Program-made: the position numbers and the translations under genes
Assembly: GCF_014805625.2 (NCBI RefSeq)
Contig: NW_024003803.1
Span: 371,435 to 435,434 of the forward strand
Origin: Glossina fuscipes
Taxonomy: Eukaryota > Arthropoda > Insecta > Diptera > Glossinidae
Length of the DNA stretch: 64,000 nucleotides
Direction: 5' to 3'
In this document: in pieces, positions 36,987-47,645 of the stretch
How positions within the stretch are numbered: the first letter of the stretch is position 1
How the letters are laid out: each line of letters opens with the position of its first letter
Notes under the pieces: generated by a model
The model's input: the letters and a program-made list of their open reading frames with translations, nothing else
Database searches by the model: none
What the model was told of the DNA's origin: nothing

Positions 36987-38095
36987 CAGTAAAAGCTCCT
37001 TATTCGCGGATTAAAAAATGCGACCCAATTCCCATATTCGCGGTTATAAATTTCTTTATTCGCGGATTTTTTGTACCTGGTTCTGGAATTGTTTTGCTTC
37101 TGAAGTTGAAACTTATTTAAAAAAACAGAATTTAGACTTTAAAGCACTTTTAGTTTTGGACAATGCACCAGGTCATCCTCGCGAACTTGAAACTAAGCAT
37201 CCAAACATAAAAGTCACATTTTTACCTCCCAACACGGCGGCTTTGCTTCAACTTATGGACCAAAGAATAATCCAGGCCTTTAAGTTCTATTACATTAGAC
37301 AAACCTTCAAAATCATATTGGATAATATGGATTGCAATCCTGATATGATTGTTATGGAATACAGGAAGATATTTGACATAGCAAAATGCATCGTAAACAT
37401 AAAAAAAAAATCATTTGAAGAACTGAAGCCACACACATTGAAGTCATGCTACAAGAAACTGTGGCCTGCTCTGACTGCGGAAAATGACGAAGAATCTGTG
37501 CAAGCTCAAGCTTTGACTGCAAACATAGCCGAAATCGCGAAAGGAATAGGACGAGATGGGTTCGAGCAGATAGAATCAAGTGACATTCAGGTATTGCTTG
37601 AATCGCAAGATGAAGATTTGACTGCAACCGACTTGAAGGAAATGTTAAATTCACAGCCCATTGTAGAAGAGGCTTGTAGAAAATGTTAAATTTACAGCCC
37701 ATTTGAAAAGTTTTAGTGAAGGTTTAAGAATGGCAAATGAGCTTGGCGATTTCTTTATGAACATTGATCCGTCTAAGGAACGAAGTCTTATTTTTAAGAG
37801 GCAAATTGCTAATGCGACTGCTGCGTATCAGTCTAAATTGAAGGAGCTTTTAAAAACTGCCAAGCAAGAGAAACTTACAAAATTCTTCAAGCCATTGCCT
37901 AAGCCTCAAGATAATTAATCAAAATGTTTAAAAACTTCAATTAAATTGATTTTTTCATATATTTGAATTTTTTTATTTTGTCAACTAGGAACGTACCCCC
38001 TATAATCCCATATAAATTACCATTCCGCATTCACGGTTTCTGTATTCGCGGCATTTTTATGGAACGCATCCCCCGCGAATAAGGAGTTTTTACTG
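36987..38095 (+). mobile_element. Tigger/pogo-type DNA transposon, internally deleted
   Basis: Terminal inverted repeats CAGTAAAAGCTCCTTATTCG (left) and the complement of CGAATAAGGAGTTTTTACTG (right) differ at one position over about 23 bp. The element is flanked by TA at 36985-36986 and 38096-38097, the expected target duplication of this superfamily. Several TTCGCGG motifs repeat just inside both ends (for example near 37006, 37037, 37060 and 38045). Total length of about 1.1 kb is half that of full Tigger elements, and the transposase lacks its N-terminal half. It is inserted next to, and probably into, the copia relic. Confidence 0.85.
37018..37918 (+). pseudogene. Tigger transposase, C-terminal half with frameshifts
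   Basis: The first frame (37018-37689) contains ALLVLDNAPGHPRELE and TFLPPNTAALLQLMDQRII, the second and third catalytic Asp blocks of the DDE domain, with Asp at residues 48 and 81. The first catalytic Asp block and the CENP-B-type DNA-binding domain are absent, and the frame instead begins inside the left terminal repeat. A second frame (37703-37918; SFSEGLRMANELGDFFMNID, KLTKFFKPLPK) supplies the C-terminal tail. A 23-bp sequence occurs at 37640-37662 and, with one mismatch, at 37681-37703; this area holds the frame changes. It cannot be active alone. Confidence 0.8.
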
Positions 38096-38689
38096 TACAC
38101 AATACTTAAACAGATTTCACTTCAAAATTAGTCACATCCCTGTCTTTCACTTAGCTGAGTCTTCCTCATGTTGTTTAAAGTTAAACATTTCTTGGATTAA
38201 TATTTTCTGAGTGCCAAAGTTTTCTTTTGCCTAAAATTTCTTACCTTCTTTTACAAGCTAAAGAAAGGCGCTTTTCATTTTTTAAGTGCAGTTGAAGCAA
38301 GCATAGCAGAAGTGTAAAAATGAATTAAAAAGATTGTTGCCAACTAATATCGAATGGCGGTTCGCCACGAAGTTTAAGGTTCAAGACTTTCTTTTTTCTT
38401 GAGACTTTTTCATTTTCGATTGTAGTCTTATTTTTACTATCAGTGGGCAATTGTCTATATGCTACGCCTTTAAAGTGAAGAGTGTTAGCGTGATACGCTA
38501 CATAAATGAGTGTCGGAGAATTTTAAGGTTTGCTCACGACATTTACTGCTGGAGAAAGAGGTCTGCCAAACGAGAGCTCAAAACTAAATAATACTTAGAA
38601 TTAGGTAATAAAACATCTGCTTATAAAAGCAAAAACAAAACAAAATCTGTCTTGCTGTAACTGTCTTCGCACAGTATACCCACTAGTGG

Positions 38690-39130
38690 TAAGTAAGTGG
38701 ATCCGGACAATAATATGCCATTTTCCGGGTTGACGATATCACTCATCAAATTCTTAATTTTGATAATGTTTGGCCATACATTTTTTCACAATTTTTCGCT
38801 CAATTATTTCCAATTCTTTGGTTACTATCGGTAAAATAGAAAACCAGATTGGAAATTCGCAGTTCAGGACTGGACGATCAGCGGTTTTGTAAGCAGTAAT
38901 TTAGTGTTTTGTGGAAGGCGTTTATTGCGCATAAGGGTGCATAACGTGGCTGATATGTGTTTTGCCTCTCGCAGTATCGACTTTCCATAATGATTGAATT
39001 TCATTAGTTTGTCCATGTTTATTATTAAGTATTTTTAAGAGGGCTATCTGTTCCGTCTAGGAATAATTAAAGACGTCTACTTTGCGATACCAGGTATCTA
39101 GCATATTTTCTTGACACATTTCTTCATTAC
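38690..39130 (-). pseudogene. Jockey-like LINE RT C-terminal relic
   Basis: On the minus strand NHYGKSILREAKHISATLCT and LMRNKRLPQNTKLLLTKPLI resemble the thumb region of Jockey-group RTs ('...LN....L....KL.IYK.LIRP'). Later pieces SGFLFYR and PKNWK fit 'YA.PVW......K.LE'. It differs from the CR1-like family of this window. It is short and stop-ridden; the group call is tentative. Confidence 0.45.
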
Positions 39131-40600
39131 ATATGGCCTCAGATTTGGTTGCGTTCTCATTAAATTGTTTAGTATAGGAGACTTAGATGTTTGAAAATTC
39201 TGGGAATTGAATAAATTTTCAAAGGATTTTTCGGGTAATATCATTCACGATGCAATGGTTCCACTGACATTGTTTTTAGTACTTTCCTTTGCCCTATGTG
39301 CCTTCTGGACCGATTTTTTGCTGTTTTCTATATATTTTTTGTATATCAGACGTCCCCTCCAGTATGGCCACTCCCAGTTATGCAGTTTATGCAATATAGG
39401 TAATTCCTTTTTGCTGATATTTGCTTTTGATGATACACATTTATATTGGGATCTATAGCTTTTGGAAAGGTGGTCCTGGGATCACAACGTGATCCCTTTG
39501 ATGTGGTATTGCATACGCCATTGGCTCTATTTGGCGTTTCATTTGGTGGGCGTTTGTGGGTCGATCTAGATACCATCCCTGCAACCATTATATAGATTTG
39601 TTTTATTATATGGTTTAATTGGTTACACTTTTCCAATGAATTCATTTTACGAATGAAAAAAAAAACGCGAGTAAAAATGGCATCAAAACAATTCCGAAGT
39701 TGGTTGCAGTTTCTTTCTGATAAGATTTACATCTGACAGTTGGTTGTTTGGCAGGCTATATTTTAATTTATATTTATATTTATTCCCCCACGGAACACCT
39801 TACTGGACTGGATTCTTTAGCTTGAAGATTGTTCATTTTCAAGTCCCGAGAGTTTGATGATTGTGCGTATAAGGTCGACTCTTTTCAAATCCTCCCAAAA
39901 AACCCCAACCGGCCGAAACACTACCAAAACGTGAAATTACACGTATGGGATACTTCTTGCGCAATAACGCTAAAACGAAGTATGTTGTACAGCATGTGGT
40001 GCCGTCCTGTTGAAACTACATATGTTCGCTTTTACCTCAAAAAAATTCGATAATCATGTGGTTGTAGCGATCAAAATTGACTGGTCGTATCACACCCTCG
40101 TCATTTGCAAAATAGTATAGTAAAGTACTTGTAGATTTTTAGTGTCCAACTTCAAATCCAGTTCTCATAAATTTATTTATTTATAATTCAGTTTTGGCTA
40201 TTGGGCGCTCAGATAGTCAACGACATCGACCATAATCTGCTCGAATCAGCATTTTTATTTTATTTTACCCATTTACACATGAAATTCAACCAAACAATAT
40301 TACTGTCGAATTCAGTTCATCTTAATAGAAAATCTTATTTTAAAACTAGTATACAATAAAAAGGAAGAAAGCGAGAAGATTAGCAATAATAATAATAAAG
40401 TAAGTTTAAAAATAAATTACAAACTTGAAAATAATAATTCATGTATAAATAAATAAAAAGAGAAAAAAAAAAGCATATACACATCTAGCACAGAAGCACA
40501 CTCACAATAAGAACAGATCCAGGTTGCAACTGATTCCCTAAAATATTGCAAACATGCACAAGGTTGGCAGTCAACACGTTAACAACACAGTATTATTTTA
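39131..40600. other. no gene recognised
   Basis: A minus-strand frame at 39346-39645 (MVSRSTHKRPPNETPNRANG, then YCINCITGSGHTGGD) could be a relic of a zinc-knuckle gag-like protein, but the Cys/His spacing is poor. The remainder is AT-rich and empty. Confidence 0.35.
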
Positions 40601-41735
40601 AATAAAAAATGAGACATTAAGAATAATATGTTAGTTTAAGTACGACACAGGTAAGTCGCGCATATTAAGCAAAGTTGCTTTAATAGACTTTAAAGAGTCT
40701 GATAATGAGAATCAGTGATAGATATCATTTAGGTTTCTGCAAACAACTTATAATTGTATTTACATTAACTAAGCTTAATCAAGATAAAATGGCATTAAAG
40801 GTTATTTCAAGTAATACGGGCGAGTCAATAGTACCATTTGTTACTTTGATTAAGAAGGAAACCCCGAGAACAAATCTACGTTCCTCAAGTGACGGTAAGA
40901 ATAATAGAAACAACCTATCTTCATAGGGTGGAAGAGAGGAAATCCGGTCCCAGTCCAAATTTCTAAGGGCAAACAGCAAGAATTACTTTCGAACCGATTC
41001 AATTGAATCTACATAGCACCTATATGAAGGAGACCACAAAATAGAGGCATACTCAAGTATAGGTCTAACCAAACACATGTACAGCCTCTTCTTAATATAA
41101 GGATCGAGCTCCTTGGACGACCTCTTTATAAAACCAGGCGCGGACATACTTTTAGTACAGACGGCACGGCGAATTAATCCAAAATAATGAAATTAAACAA
41201 AACCCTGAATGGTCTATTGTGCAGATAAGAGCTTAACCATTTCAGTAAATAGAAAGAGAAGCCAGAGGCTTGGAGTTTAAAGATGTGTGGTCTATGATTA
41301 ACCAAATCAAACGCTTTGCTAAAATCAGTGTATACGACATCAGTGCGAGAGCTACTAGAAACAACCTTGAAAACATGACAAGTAAACTCTAACAGATTGG
41401 TGAGCACAGATCTTCCTTTTCGATAGCCATGTTGGACAGAAGATATATGCAATTTGATGGCAAAGGCTATATGTTGAGTCACAATTCGCTCGATAAGTTT
41501 GGGCAGGACACTCAACTTGGTAATGCCTCTGTAGTTCTCTACAAGTTGTCTACTTCCACTTTTGTGAACAGGAATAAAGAACCAAGTCTTCTAACACAAA
41601 GGGAAAGCACAAGATATAAGTACACGTGATGCATATTTAGGATTAGCAAACAGAGAGGATTTAACAAACTGAAGGTATCTGCAATGATATTGGTGTGTGA
41701 ATCAAATGTATGCCTTGCCCGCTGACTTGTATACT
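40600..41735 (-). pseudogene. CR1-like LINE copy with internal deletions
   Basis: Closely similar at the base level to the 45-46 kb copy. 41174-41515 reads SVLPKLIERIVTQHIAFAIK and VQHGYRKGRSVLTNLLEFTC through TDFSKAFDLVNHRP (fingers and first palm block). 40779-40979 reads LFALRNLDWDRISSLPPYED and ERRFVLGVSFLIK. The stretch between, which should hold the GVPQGS and YADD blocks, is deleted near 41160-41190. Further deletions occur near 41610-41635. It retains the 3' end lacking in the 45-kb copy (down to about 40640). Non-functional. Confidence 0.8.
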
Positions 41736-42440
41736 CATTTCTGTTATAGTTTTTGTTTCTATGTGACTGGGTATTCGACGGCTATGGCTTTGTAGTTACT
41801 TAGTAAATGAATAAATGAAAATGAAACAATCGCTCTGCAAGTAGGAATAGAAGAGTCGCCATCTATGTACCCAAGAACTTGCAGTATGGGATAGAATTTA
41901 AATATCTGAAAGAATTTGCGAAACCTTATTTGTAGAACTATGCTATGATATTAGCAAACTCCTCGATAGAGCAGCCAAGAGGAGATATTGACACTCTCGA
42001 AAAAGAGTATGTGGGTTTATTGAGATTCTTCAACAAAGCTGTTATAGTAAATGACTTCAACTATAATTTATTTTAGCCACCTAAATCTTCCTATTTCTTA
42101 TCCGTCCTCTCCGCCTTGATATCTAAGCACAATTGCCTGAAAAGCAGTTTCAATCCTCACCGTCAATCAAGATCTTTTATCTATTACTTTTTGATGAGCG
42201 TAAATCTGGTTACTGATAATTCTAGTCAAGCTATAATTCTTGGTGAATCTTATCACGCCTTACTTTTTCTTTATTAAGGTGGATTACATGAACTTTTTCA
42301 TTAATTGCTATAGAACGCATATAATTCCCATTATTACTCGCTTGCGTACAGTTCATTTTTCCTCGTTGTATTTTATGAATTGTGTATCTAACAAACTGAA
42401 TTTTCCAAGTAAATTATTTCATGATCTTCTGTACTTTATT
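41736..42440. other. no feature recognised
   Basis: AT-rich intronic sequence. Confidence 0.45.
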
Positions 42441-43260
42441 ACGTACTTTTTACTTTAGGGCGCGGTCGATTTTTTTTATCTTCAAAATAAAATTGAAAAA
42501 TTATATGATATATGTGCTGTACTTTACAAGTAACAAGTATGTAACGGAAAAAAAGGTGTTTACAACTTTTTTGGGATATGCGTGTGAGTTTTGTAGGCGT
42601 GTTGTTTGAAAAGTTTGCGAACTTTTCAAATTTTGTTGCAAGTTTATAGGCGACATCCTCATTTTTGCGAACGAGAGAATGTTGATCGCTGCTACCACGC
42701 AGCTGGTCAGATGAACGGCTGGACATGTTTAGGTACATTTTGAATTTGAAACTAGCCAGGAATTTATGCACTTTATAAGATTTTTGAAGTTTATTTCTAT
42801 GGGTTATATGAGTATTGGAAAAAAAATTTAATTATGACGCACTTTCGGCAGGCGTGGTCAATTTGCACCATTTTTGCACAAAAACTACAGAATCTTTAAT
42901 AGAATATACTTTCATATTTCTGTAAAAGTACCCCTTGCAGTTTATGAACAATAGTGGTACTGTAGGCATGTCCTTCAATAGATTTGCTCTATCGCGATTT
43001 CTCAGCATCAACTTGCGCGCAGGAACTTCCAATGTTTCTGCCAAATTTTAAGTCGATAGATTAATTTATGCGGTCAGAAGGAAGTTTACAATACACATTA
43101 GACAGACGGGTAGACGGACATGCCTAAATCGGTTCCGAATTTGATGCTGTACAAGAATATGTATCCTTTGTGGGGTCTCTGAAGATTCTTTTTGGGCGAT
43201 GCAAACGTTTTGACAAAAAGAATATAACCCTTATCCTTCGACGATGTGTAGCAAAATTAT
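42440..43260. repeat. dispersed repeat copy, same layout as 5031-5745
   Basis: The first part shares CGGTCGATTTTTTTTATCTT and GGCGACATCCTCATTTTTGC with the copy at 50.5-50.7 kb. The second part, on the minus strand, has ATCTATCGACTTAAAATTTG, GGCAGAAACATTGGAAGTTC and CTGCGCGCAAG. It ends near TTTTGACAAAAAGAATATAA and CCCTTATCCTTCGACGATG. Non-coding. Confidence 0.55.
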
Positions 43261-43599
43261 GCCCCTACTTTTATCATCTTTACATATTAAGACATTTGAT
43301 GCGCATTAGTGTTGTTGGTCACGATGAGTGAAACGTTTGGCTTTGAAAATTTCTGGTTGCAAATTAAAAGCAAAGTTAATCTTCTATTGTTTGTTTGTGA
43401 TAAAATAAGTCTTGCTAAACCAACTACACTTGCATACAAGGGCATCGTTAAAAACTAGCCAGAAACATTAGTAGTAGTAAAAAGTAGTACAAAACTGCAG
43501 ATTTTATTTAAGGGAACGAGGAAGAAGCATAGCTTACGAGAAACTTTATGGTAATGTTACGCAAATCATATATTAAACGCAAGTTTTGAAACCACCTAA

Positions 43600-44895
43600 A
43601 TATGTCTCTACGGAATCTATGTGTGTGTGGTATCGGTAATAAACTGATATAAAAACGATTGCTGGACCTTAATGATCTGACATTAAACAAAGTGTTAAAT
43701 ACAGCAATGACAATCGGATTGTCAGAGAGACGGAGAGATATACAACGTGAACGGAGTACATTGAGGAATGTGGTAAAACAAACTGCAAAACGAAAAAAAT
43801 CGTAAGCATAAAAGGAAAAAATTATACGAATAGAAAAAAACATTGTTAATGATACGGCAACGGGACTGGTTCAATGGACAAGTGTGCTCGTAAAAGCAGA
43901 ATTTATTTATTTTCTAAGAAAAAAGGTCACTTAAAGAAAGTGCGTCTCAAAGCCAAATTGAAAGGGTAAGAAATAAACGATCGTATCCATCACAGTAATG
44001 ATACCATAGGGAATAATTGTAATATTACCTTATTACTGAAAGTTCTAAATTGTCTACAATTTTGAATATTAATAATGCGACTCTTTATTTTGGAAAAGAT
44101 TCAGGATCACCAGTAATTCGTGAAGAAGCACTTTCCTAAATTTAAATTACACAAATCTGACCAAGGACTTGTCCACACGTCACACTAATGTCCAATAGAC
44201 ATTGAGGTTTGATTTGATTATATTTTGTGTTTATTGATGCTACACTATTTTTATTAAATGAAAACGGTTTTGTATACACTTATTACAGTCCCGTTGCTGG
44301 GATTTTTTTAATATTGAGACTTATTAATTTGGAAGTTTTCTATTAACGATTTTTCTTCCCCTACCTAAAAAATTCTTCTTTTTCGTCTTCTCGGAGAAGC
44401 AAAACACTACTCCTGATTTAACTAGGGCATACCTCCGTATGAAAATTCACGAGAACAGACGTCGTATTTAAATACGCATCTTAGTTTTTACGACCCTAAG
44501 AGATTATGGTATGGAATTGCCCGCAGAAAGCTGGCAGCGTGTAATTCAAAAATTATTAAACAGAACACATGCAGCGACCGTATTTATTGATGATATCGAA
44601 CTAACGGTTCCGGATAATATTGTCCATTAATAGTTCGAAAACGTTTAGAGGAATGCGGCGTGGGAGTTAATTAAATAATCTTTTAGTGTATAAAATGCAA
44701 ATTTTAGTTGTATAATTGACCAACATGGTGTACACACACAAAATGTTAACGCCATACAAACTATCCGCAGGCGCGTAAGAAGTATGAATAATTGTTCTTA
44801 GTAAATTATGATGGCAGATATATCCCCAATTTGAGTAATCTTATTTTTAATTAACAACTTGCTAATGAAAAAATGTTTGAATGGCCTAAAAATTG
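43600..44895 (+). mobile_element. Ty3/gypsy relic, 5' part: gag, protease, RT
   Basis: Plus-strand pieces in canonical order. gag end: about 43660-43800, RLLDLNDLTLNKVLNTAMTI and GLSERRRDIQRERSTLRN. Zinc-knuckle-like: about 43885-43960, with KKKGHLKK. Protease: EKDSGSPVI at about 44092-44118, the D-[ST]-G active-site block. RT: about 44360-44895 with TTPDLTRAYLRMKIHENRRR, WQRVIQKLLNRTHAATVFID, DDI, RLEECGVGVN, VNYDGRYIPNLSNL and NEKMFEW. The usual palm YxDD appears as F-I-D-D. There are several stops and frame changes. The element is cut at about 44895, where the LINE begins, and resumes at about 48600. Confidence 0.75.
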
Positions 44896-46052
44896 CAATC
44901 AAAAAAGATAAAGTTAAGTTCAAAGTTATATTTGCATTGACTAAGCTTTATCAACATAAAGTACCTAGAGAAGCGGTTAGGGACATTAAAGCAAATCTCA
45001 CGAAGTAATGCGGGCGAATCAATTGCACCATTTATTAATTTGATTAGGGAGGAAACCCCAAGAACAAATCTACGTTTCTCGAGTGACGGTAAGGATAACA
45101 GAAGCAACCTATTTTCATAGGGTGGAAGAGGGGAAATCGGGTCCCAACCCAAATTCCTAAGTGCAAACAGCAAGAATTGCTTTTGTATAGATTCAATTGA
45201 ACCAACGTAGCATCTGTATGAAGGAGACCACACAACTGAGGCATACTCAAGAATAGGTCTAACCAAACACGTGTAAAGCCTTTTAGTAATATAAGGATCA
45301 TCAAGCTCTTTGGACCACCTCTTTATAAAACCAAGAGTGGACCTAGCTTTGCTTAACGAGGACTCAATATGCAAATTGAAAGGTAACCTATAATCGAATA
45401 GAACGCCTAAATCAATGAACGAATCGACGTCTTCCAACCTGTGCGAATCAATGAAGTATTGGGTACTAAACGACTTCCTTCTTAAGAAAGAAAGCTTCTT
45501 ACATTTATTTAGATTTAGCTTCAGAAGATTGAGGGAGCACCATGCAACCAAATTGTTCAAATCACTTTGAAGATGATGTGATTGCGATTCTACGGAAAAA
45601 GAAGTAAACAGTTTCACATCATCAGCATACATTAAAATCTTACTGAATTTAATCACGGAGGGCAAATCATTGATGTAAAGATTAAATAAAATAGGTCCCA
45701 AGTGGCTACCTTGAGGTACGCCAGACGTCACGGGAAATTCATCCGAGGTAATGAGGTTAAACAAAACCCTGAATGATCTACCATACAGATAAGAGCTTAA
45801 CCATTCAACTAAGAAGAGAGGAAAGCCAGAGGTCTGGATTTTAAATCTAAGAAGTCTATGATTAACCATATCAAACGCCTTGCTAAAGTCAGTGTAAATG
45901 ACATCAGTGCGAGAACCACTAGAAAAAGCCTTGAAAACATAAGAAGTAAACTCCAACAGATTGGTCACCGTAGATCTTCCCTTTCGAAAACCATGCTGGA
46001 AAGGAGAAATATACAATTTCCACAATTCGCTCGAACAGTTTAGGTAAGACAC
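44886..46052 (-). CDS. CR1-like LINE ORF2, RT palm and thumb (second frame)
   Basis: Genuine sequence starts near residue 15. Blocks: QHGFRKGRSTVTNLLEF, IYTDFSKAFDMVNHRLL, SGVPQGSHLGPILFNLYIND, MYADDVKLF (YADD at residues 142-145) and the thumb LVRPILEYASVVWSPSYRCY. The C-terminal domain reads LLFALRNLGWDPISPLPPYE and RFVLGVSSLIKLINGAIDS, typical of CR1-group RTs. All catalytic residues are present. The last 10 or so codons, after SQCKYNF, diverge from the siblings and run into gypsy sequence, so the native C-terminus is lost. Confidence 0.82.
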   Translation of the reverse strand: MSYLNCSSELWKLYISPFQHGFRKGRSTVTNLLEFTSYVFKAFSSGSRTDVIYTDFSKAFDMVNHRLLRFKIQTSGFPLFLVEWLSSYLYGRSFRVLFNLITSDEFPVTSGVPQGSHLGPILFNLYINDLPSVIKFSKILMYADDVKLFTSFSVESQSHHLQSDLNNLVAWCSLNLLKLNLNKCKKLSFLRRKSFSTQYFIDSHRLEDVDSFIDLGVLFDYRLPFNLHIESSLSKARSTLGFIKRWSKELDDPYITKRLYTCLVRPILEYASVVWSPSYRCYVGSIESIQKQFLLFALRNLGWDPISPLPPYENRLLLLSLPSLEKRRFVLGVSSLIKLINGAIDSPALLREICFNVPNRFSRYFMLIKLSQCKYNFELNFIFFDCNF

Positions 46053-47645
46053 TCAACTTGGCGATGCCTCTGTAGTTCTCTACAAGTTGCCTACTACCAC
46101 TTTTGTGAATAGGAATAAGGAAAGAAGTCTTCCAACACAAAGGGAAAACACCTAAATTCAAAGACTTATTAAAAATCTTTGAGATAACATCACAAAGCTC
46201 GCCAGCACAAGATATAAGTACACATGAGGGGATGCCATCGGGTCCAGGCGAACAATTATATTTCAGAGAGTTCAATCCTTCAAAAACGTCATTTTCCGAT
46301 ATAACAAAGTTAGGAATTGAAACCGAATTAGAAATCGAATATGGATAATTTTCCGATAAATCAAAATTGGCAGTTGAAAAGTTCTGTCGGAAGTATTCCG
46401 CAAATAGATTTGAGGATTCAAAATCATCCGAGGACTCGGAGCCATTAAAAGACACAAACGACGGGTTTATGGAGATTTTTCTTTTGGAATTAACGAACTT
46501 AAAAAAGTATTTAGGGTTAGCAAACAAGGAGGATTTAACAAACTGAAGGTATCTGCAGTAGTATTGGCGGTTGAGGGAATTAAATTTATGCCTTGCAACA
46601 GAGTAAGCGAAATAGTCGAAAGAAGAACCACTTTTCGAAAATTTTTTGAACAACTTGTTTTTCCTATTCTTGTAGTATTTAATTGTCTTATTAAACCACG
46701 GGGGATCCTTACTTCGAGGACGGGACTGCTTGATCGGAACGGATGCAGAAATAGCTTGATTTAATACATTGTAGAACGACGACAGTAAGCTATCAATGCT
46801 TCCCTCTGAGAAATCGAGCACAAAATGAGAAAGATGAGATTTTAGTATGGAAACATTGATTTTATGGAAATCATAACGTTGATATGAAAAATTTGAATTT
46901 GGAACGTTATAGAGGTTCAACGAACCAACAGACTTGTAATGAAAGGAAACACCCAATGCTGGATGATATGGATCCTCAGGTAAACTAAACGGAAGACAAC
47001 GATTAACGCAAACCTCAGGAAAATTTGCAAAGCAGAGATCAAGAAATCTCCCATTACAATTAGGGGTACCATTGTATTGAACTAAATTATTATCAAATAA
47101 TTCATTGAAGAACACAACGGCTTTATCAGATGTTGAGGAAGGAATCAAACAGCCAGAACTATCACTGTAAAACCAATTGACTTGAGGCAAGTTGAAGTCA
47201 CCCAACGCAAGGACTATATCGGTAGATTTAGATTGCTTGGCCACTTCACAAATGAGGGCAGCCTGTTTCTTACATACAGAGATATCCGAATTTGGGGGAA
47301 TATAGGAGCAGGTCACATATAAGTGTTTGTTAGGAAATTTCACTCGAATGGCGATAAATTCAACATCGGGAGTAGTTGGAAATTCAAACGAATAGGTGGG
47401 GAGTGCCGTAGAAATGGCAATTAAAACACCACCACCATTGCGATACAATCGATCGTTTCTGAAAACTTGAAACGAATTATGGAAAAGTTCCGACGAATGT
47501 AGAACTGGCTTCAGCCATGTTTCAGTGAAGACCAGACAGGAAAACTCCGTACTCACTGAATTTAGGAAGGTAGAACGAATTTTTGAGTTTAGGCCCCTAA
47601 CATTTTGATAAATGAGAGAAAATGAGGCTGAAGAAGTATTTAGTT
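45919..47645 (-). CDS. CR1-like LINE ORF2, endonuclease and start of RT (frameshifted at its end)
   Basis: The open frame extends upstream of the ATG at 47554-47556 to overlap the ORF1 stop; the endonuclease starts at about 47610 with LIYQNVRGLNSK, which carries the catalytic Asn. VFTETWL holds the catalytic Glu, and LALGDFNLPQVNW the Asp/Asn pair. RT fingers: SPGPDGIPSCVLISCAG, FLIPIHKSGSRQLVENYRGI and KLFERIV. After this the frame is lost: relative to the 41.5-kb sibling there is a net 23-nt deletion between ATTGTG and AAATTG near 46010-46025, which moves the rest of RT into the frame of 44886-46052. Confidence 0.8.

Noticed and set aside
39346..39645. Zinc-knuckle gag protein
   Set aside because: The Cys/His pattern (CINCITGSGH) does not satisfy CX2CX4HX4C and the neighbourhood does not supply other gag features.
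43508..43843. 111-codon minus-strand frame
   Set aside because: The plus strand here carries gypsy gag-like text that continues colinearly into protease and RT, so the minus frame is a shadow.
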